From NCBI GenBank assembly GCA_028753945.1, contig JAPNXP010000001.1, positions 3,214,501 through 3,278,500 on the forward strand: 64,000 nt of DNA, written 5' to 3'. The stretch is from Hexactinellida sp. DTS-2022. Its lineage: Eukaryota > Porifera > Hexactinellida. Positions 58,739-64,000 of this stretch are shown here, piece by piece. The notes under the pieces were generated by a model, which made no database searches, was not told the DNA's origin, and saw only the letters and a program-made list of their open reading frames with translations. The position numbers were made by a program, and so were the translations under genes. The first letter of the stretch is position 1; the number at the start of each line of letters is the position of its first letter.

Positions 58739-59005
58739 CTATATCGGCCATGACAGCTCGTCAAATTTAACACGTCCGATAGTGTTCGCCGGACTTGTTT
58801 CCCATAAAAACTTGTTCAAATTAAGTTCTATCGTCTTTTTATTGTTGAATTCGGTTTCCAAGCAAAATTTCCGATAATTTGATATATCACATGACCATAT
58901 TCGGATTAATTTTTCCTTAGCAACGTTGGCTGTATCAGGAATGTATAAAAAGTTCCATTCTCCAATTGTGTCCTTACCCAATCGGTGACCCTCTTTCGAC
59001 TCCAT
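58739..59005 (-). pseudogene. Possible retroelement pol fragment (weak)
   Basis: This 88-codon frame contains HRLGKDTIGEWNFLYIPDTA followed by NVA, which recalls the segment of BEL/Pao polyproteins with an 'EW-x-Y/V-PS-x-x-NVAD' motif, and ends near a 'LW/SWP' motif. No reverse transcriptase, LTR or other domain is nearby. It may be chance. Confidence 0.22.
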
Positions 59006-60088
59006 TCAACTACCTGAGTATAATTATACACATACCGACCCTGTATAACTTAACTTTATATATATTGTCAGGCGGTAAACTCTTAAATAAAATATCCATA
59101 AGTGTCCATATAAATTCTTAATTCAACTATACTAGACTTTTCTCTACTCTGTAAAAACCACACGAATTTGATTAGAATATTTCATTAGTGAAATTTGCTT
59201 GACTATTGCTTCCTAAACGGAAACCAGGCATACAGGGAGGAATGGGTTCAGAAATGAAACTGAGCATCGGTTTGCTATACGAGATAGACGGCCGGATAGT
59301 GAAAATGCTCGTAACACAGAAATAATACCAGTCAAATCATTGCATTATTTCTGTTATTGATGACACTGAATCGAGCTATCATTATTCTACAGGCTGTAGC
59401 TTATAATTCTTTAAACTATTAATATGAGAATTATAATTTCCCAAACAAATTACATTGCATAGCATATTTATTTATTATGAGTGATATTTGAAGGAGGGTA
59501 AAGCGCGAAACGGACGTTATTTGTGTTGCGTAGTCTAATTCGAACGAACAAAATCGCGAAGCGACCGAGGCCGAAGGGCTTGTGCTAGGCCCTCTTTAGG
59601 GCCTGTATATATCAAATTAATTCAATATTTAAAGTACCCGCTAAAACTCATATAGCATTGTATAGCTTAGAATTTCCTGTGGCCAATAAATTATGGAACA
59701 TATTTAACATATTTATATGCACTTTGATGCGCAACTTTGAATTTATATTCAAATTCCTTTCTCTATTTTTCGTTGCTAGGCAACTCTCAATACATTTGCT
59801 ATGTTGCATTATGTTACAAACAAGTAACAACTATCTACGATCTATATAAATGTCAATGGTGAGTCATCTTTTGTTAACATTTATTCTTTCAGTATTATAA
59901 TTATATTACATACAAGTAAAATTTACCAACGGCTGAAGTGTCATTTGCACGGAACCGTCATGATTTTGCGTACATTTTGAGGAAGAATTAATTCAACATT
60001 CCTGAAGCAGTCAATGAAGTATTTATCTTTTAAATATTGAAGAAGAATTGACAGACTCCGTTACATCATATATGAGAATAATTCAAAC
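59006..60088. other. Non-coding gap
   Basis: AT-rich. 59504-59585 carries another copy of the 'cgaccgaggccgaagggct' repeat. No gene supported. Confidence 0.45.
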
Positions 60089-60090
60089 TA

Positions 60091-60416
60091 CCTCATTATA
60101 GGAAATTAACGAAAATTTCTCCAAATCGGGTAATTTCCTTTGCGTTAAATTTCATGGAGAGTTAATTTCCATGACCTTAATTTCCTGCTATTTAGCAAAA
60201 TTATACAATGGATGGACAAAGTTCCGAGCTACATATTTTCAGATGTGCAACTAGTTTGAGATTAGAAGCCTATTTGGGCATAATAATAGTATTGAATCAG
60301 GAGATTAATAATCCTGAAATTTTTTATAAAATTTATTCGCGTTAATTTCTTGTATTTGAAAATGTTCAGCTCCAATTCGCGTTAATTATATGGCGCGTTA
60401 ATTTCCTATAATAAGG
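60091..60416. mobile_element. CCTTATTATAGG MITE, inverted full copy
   Basis: It starts CCTCATTATAGGAAATTAAC, ends CCTATAATAAGG, and is flanked by TA (60089-60090, 60417-60418). The body is the reverse complement of 1722-2080. Confidence 0.88.
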
Positions 60417-60421
60417 TAATT

Positions 60422-62640
60422 TAAAGAAGGCTAAGAAATCCTTGGACCAATTAAATAATGAGTGGTGGACTTCCGAAATTCCTTGGGAAGCAAAACCTAA
60501 CAAGGTAGCCGTCAAATTTTCAGGACCATCTATCCGGATTTTTGAAAACGTCTGCACAGTCTCAGACAAGCAAGTCTCTGTTGAATGTTTCTTTGCAGCA
60601 ACACAGATAGTGACTATCCTTCATTTTGGAGCAGTTAAGAGACATTGCTGCAATTTAAAAAAATACTCTTGTAGTAATTGCAGCTCTATCATTGCTAAGT
60701 TTAGCCAATGAAGAAAACAACCGTCAGGTTTCCAATGTTGCTAAAGAAATAGTATTTAATAGTGGATTCAGTAGCAAAAAAGATAAATTTGTTACACTAG
60801 ATAATCTTCATTCGTGCTAGATTAGTTGGTGTGATGTATTAGCTGGGTATTTTTCAGAGGTGCGTGAGGCGCGTGTGAGCGAGCTCAAACTAAATCTAGT
60901 CGTGCAGAAAATTTTCCTGGATGAAAGACTGGGTAGAAGAATACACACACAAAATCGATCCCAGAGAATATTATCTTTCCTTATATAGCAAGAAACATCT
61001 TAATCTCGCGACCTTCTATACACTTGTATCTAGACCCAATACAGCCAATTGGTGTATACACTTCTTATTTCCTTCAAGTTCATTAAACCTTGGAGGGAAT
61101 TTTATTATATTATCTACCATAAATCTTCCAGATTGCGAAGAATTTCCGTTAATATTTAGAATAGTTGATGGCCTAGATGGTTCTTTTTGCCAAAACATCT
61201 AACCAGCAACACATCACAAGCACAAAGAATTTCAATCTATTTTGCTTTAAGCCAATATCCATCCACACAAAATCGAACACGGTCGTGGTTGTTTGGAGAA
61301 ATACTCTCCCAATTCACCATCTTACAGAAACCCAATTATATTTGTGCTGCGAAGGAATGTATAGATAATATCCAGAGATTTATGGAAGATATGATCAATC
61401 CTGAAACAGCAAAGCTCTGAACTGGTGTATCTCTCGATAGGGGTATAGTTGTTGTCGATATTATTGGATCCATGTTTGACGGAAAGATGGCGGCACTGCT
61501 ACACACAAAGTTTTGAAAGATAAAGTCTTTGTAGTTGATGGATCAACAGAACTATTACTGACGGTACACACTTGTTCTCAGATATTGAGATACAGATTCC
61601 TTCTTTGCATTTCCAAGTTCTGAGCGTTTCGGTTTGTCAGACATACCCATAGGCGTAAAGTTTGCCAATGTGGGGGGGGCCGGCCCCCCCCAATAGTTGA
61701 AGATGGGGGGGGCTGCCCCCCCCACTTAGTAAGCTAGGAAATATAGTCCGAAGTGTTTTTTGAAATAATGATTCAAACAGTCTAATATTGTTAATACAGT
61801 AGATGTCGGATATAAGCACCTCGTCGGGAACTGCTTTGAATGTGCTTATAACCGACATGTTCTTATAACCAACATAAATTATATAGGGGTACCGTTGGTT
61901 TAGTAGTACGTATTGACCAATATTCTATTGTTGAGAAATAAATCAAATATATCTAGTATTGCATTGGAAATACTGAAGTTATAAATTTGTGGGAGAAGGT
62001 AGCACGTTTTTTGAGGTAGAGATTGCCCCCCCCACTTTGTAAAAATACCCCCAAAACTTTACGCCTATGGACATACCTATTTCCACCATAGACATAAATT
62101 CAGCATATCAACTACACTCTTATACTTGCACCTTTCAGTGGTTTAATCTGTTGGTTTATCACCTGATTCACCTCCATATCGAAAAGTTGAGCTGGTCTCC
62201 AATTTCCCTGAGTAAAATAGTCGATGAAATTTCTTCAAACTCTAATTCAAGAAAATACTGGTTTGAAGGTTGGCCAACCACACTCAAGTGGTGGAACAAC
62301 CTCTACAGGAAACGTAGCTCGAAGGGCATTTTCTGACGAAACAAGTTTTTCAGAGTGTGTTCTATCTGCTTTTGCAATTCCCCATCGAACAGGATTAGAA
62401 ATGATAAATATTCAACTTGCTGCTATACTCAAGTATATAATTTCATTATAAAAGTGAAGACAGTGGAGTTGGGTAAAGTGTGCAAAGTTTCCTTAGACGA
62501 ATTTCACACCCACTGTCAACAAATTATTAGCCTACTCTGAGGAATTGATTCGTTAATCAATTTCTGGATTTGGCCATGGCCTACTTAATATACGGCTATA
62601 TATGTCGCCGAGAAGGCCATAAAACAAAGAGGCCAGTTTC
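60422..62640 (+). pseudogene. Transib/RAG1-core-like transposase relic
   Basis: Pieces in several frames follow each other: a coiled N-terminal part (60442-60790); 60921-61202; then VDGLDGS near 61170 and SQAQRISIYFALSQ or, in the next frame, NFNLFCFKPIS near 61230; FMEDMINPETAKL to 61420; IGSMFDGKMAALL near 61485; and after an inserted MITE SAYQLHSYTCTFQWF, KLSWSPISLSKIV, GGTTSTGNVARRAF and AAILK to 62540. The order (D in LDGS, D in FDGK followed by a zinc-knuckle region, then TTSTGN) fits animal transposases related to Transib and the RAG1 core. Many frameshifts and stops are present, and the final catalytic glutamate region is not seen. Family placement is inferred from motifs and order. 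Confidence 0.6.
61648..62069. mobile_element. hAT MITE inside the Transib/RAG1-like relic
   Basis: The ends CATAGGCGTAAAGTTT / AAACTTTACGCCTATG are flanked by GACATACC (61640-61647, 62070-62077), an 8-bp duplication. Inside are C-rich and G-rich blocks near 61670-61720 and a half pogo-like MITE near 61795-61880 (GTCGGATATAAGCAC ... GTGCTTATAACCGAC). The gene sequence continues across it. Confidence 0.92.
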
Positions 62641-63040
62641 TAATTTTCAAAATGGAGAATTGATCTTTATTCTAATAATTAGCAATGATAGAGCTGAAAA
62701 GTGTATTATAACTATATAGGAATATGGTATCCAGATATACATAGCACCCTCCAGAATTGTGATATGTCATCATCTGATGACGTTATGGTTATTTTGGTTG
62801 CGAATTATCTTGTTTTTCTAGCATACTTTACCATATTTAAACGCGTTATAAATGTTCAAAATTTGAACATGGTAATACCCAGAAGTAGTAGAATAAAATA
62901 TATCGAAATTATAAATGGAATGTTGACACATTCCTCGGTTGCGATGGAAAATGTGCCATAACTCAAAAACTATGAATGTTATGTAAACTAGACTGGTACT
63001 GATCTGTCCGGAATAGGTAAAATCCTATTCATATGAAAAC
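62577..63040. repeat. 3' terminal region of the Transib/RAG1-like element family
   Basis: It matches the left arm of 1-1015 (1-420) nearly base for base, from ACAAAGAGGCCAGTTTC to CTGATCTGTCCGGAATAGG, and extends outward through GGCCTACTTAATATACGGC, as the right arm does at 1010. Only one arm is present here. Confidence 0.85.
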
Positions 63041-63044
63041 AATA

Positions 63045-63359
63045 CAGTACACCCTCGCTAATCCGAACAGAGGTGTTCCGATTCAAAAATATTCTGTTCT
63101 GATTAGTGAATTCGATCGGATTAGTGAAGTAATGCATTTTCTATGGGCATCTATAAATGAGAATCTCGATAATCCGAACCAAACTTGTACAAACCGTGTT
63201 AATCCGCACTAAACAACTAGTGTACTCCTTAAAATACTTGCCTGAGACTTATCTTTTATACTTCCATTGCAATTTACGATTTTTCCCCACATTTATTAGA
63301 AGAATATTTTGGTTTCTCTTGTTCGGATTAGCGGGGTTCGGATTAGCGAGGGTGTACTG
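63045..63359. mobile_element. pogo/Tigger-like MITE
   Basis: The ends CAGTACACCCTCGCTAATCC / GGATTAGCGAGGGTGTACTG are flanked by TA (63043-63044, 63360-63361). 315 bp with further CGGATTAG words. It inserted at the end of the preceding arm. Confidence 0.88.
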
Positions 63360-63529
63360 TATATATAATTTTCGATGACGTCATAATATGAAACATAGAA
63401 GCCGTACATTTTTTGTTGTTGAATGGGATCGGTAACTAATATGCTAGTAATAGATTAAATATATCTAAGACGTATATAAATGCCTATTCTTCACCATATG
63501 CCATTTAGACCACTGCACCATGATGCCAC

Positions 63530-63847
63530 CAGAGGTTTATCTAGGATTTTCGTCGCTGGCACTTTATTATGGAGGTAGAAATTTTCCGGCACCCTAGAGG
63601 TATAAGCCATAATACAAAATCAATATAATACAATGATGCGGCACTATTTTAAGGAGGTAAACTGCTACGGTGCACAAACTGTTGTTAATCCAATCATTTC
63701 TGGACCAGAAAATCTGGCCATACACCCGGCACCTAATTAAGTGCCATCCCGGCACCTAAATCAAATCGAAAATCACGCACTTTTTGACCTCAACTGATGC
63801 CTGGCCGGCACCTAAAAGTGCCGGCCAGGCACCTATATACACCCCTG
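63530..63847. mobile_element. hAT MITE with 8-bp target duplication
   Basis: The ends CAGAGGTTTATCTAGG / TATATACACCCCTG are flanked by GATGCCAC (63522-63529, 63848-63855). The body has GGCACC/GGTGCC words and a CCGGCACCTAAAAGTGCCGG palindrome near 63810. 318 bp. Confidence 0.88.
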
Positions 63848-63855
63848 GATGCCAC

Positions 63856-64000
63856 CCAACCAAATTGCACGTTCTTTAGTATCCACTCTGAGAACTCGGC
63901 ATCTTTCATTCTCTTCACGTAAACTCTCCTGTCAATTGTATAGAGAAGGAACCGAGATTCGTGATAGAACACAACTATTGCACATTCTTCATTAATCCAG
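63856..64000. other. Window end, nothing recognised
   Basis: A minus-strand frame of 60 codons (63790-63972) overlaps the MITE and has no recognisable motif. Confidence 0.35.

Noticed and set aside
1..64000. tRNA, rRNA or other structural RNA genes
   Set aside because: No stretch with a credible cloverleaf plus B-box or conserved rRNA core was found by eye; a covariance-model scan would be needed to exclude small RNAs.

Overview
This is an AT-rich stretch of animal (metazoan) nuclear DNA that is packed with transposons. Metazoan origin is suggested by THAP-domain P-element transposases, hAT MITEs with CAGGGG-type ends, a FLYWCH/MULE transposase, a Chapaev-like element with a RAG1-type zinc module, and an intron-less but clearly animal/fungal-grade PCNA gene. 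The species cannot be named from the sequence; an invertebrate such as a cnidarian would fit. No bacterial operons, tRNA, rRNA or CRISPR arrays were seen. Only one conserved host gene is recognisable (PCNA, 14010-14813, minus). Two further ORFs (17253-17678 and 52425-53171, both minus) may be host exons or genes of unknown function.

Layout. 1-1.25 kb: tail-to-tail inverted repeat and a MITE. 1.7-4.3 kb: MITEs embedded in the remains of a P element (THAP fragment plus one terminus). 4.5-11.6 kb: P element A (minus, degenerate), with a PHD-finger 'Mutator-like' transposase gene nested in its 5' end. 11.7-13.9 kb: a Tc1/mariner-like non-autonomous element with a hAT MITE in its very end. 14.0-14.8 kb: PCNA. 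15-23 kb: mostly non-coding with several MITEs. 23.3-26.2 kb: MULE flanked by inverted arrays of short tandem repeats. 26.8-34.1 kb: P element B, interrupted by an apparently intact Chapaev-type transposon (27542-31164) whose 709-residue protein starts with a RAG1 N-terminal-like Cys/His module. 34.6-39 kb: MITE halves and truncated P element C. 41-45 kb: minisatellite and a degenerate MULE-like element with an OTU protease domain. 45.7-50.6 kb: nested hAT MITEs, a ~145-bp satellite, GC-rich MITEs. 53.3-57.1 kb: P element D, complete with both termini. 60.4-63.0 kb: relic of a Transib/RAG1-core-like transposase, split by a hAT MITE. 63-64 kb: pogo-like and hAT MITEs.

The main point of interest is the nested Chapaev-like element. 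It has a perfect 4-bp target duplication, near-identical 680-bp terminal inverted repeats that run into the last codons of its own gene, an open reading frame, and RAG1-like zinc and DDE signatures. It sits about 30 kb from a separate RAG1-core-like relic, so the two halves of the RAG1 architecture are present in one locus as parts of two unrelated mobile elements. The P elements B and D add a second observation: both have CATAGC termini and 7-bp rather than 8-bp target duplications.
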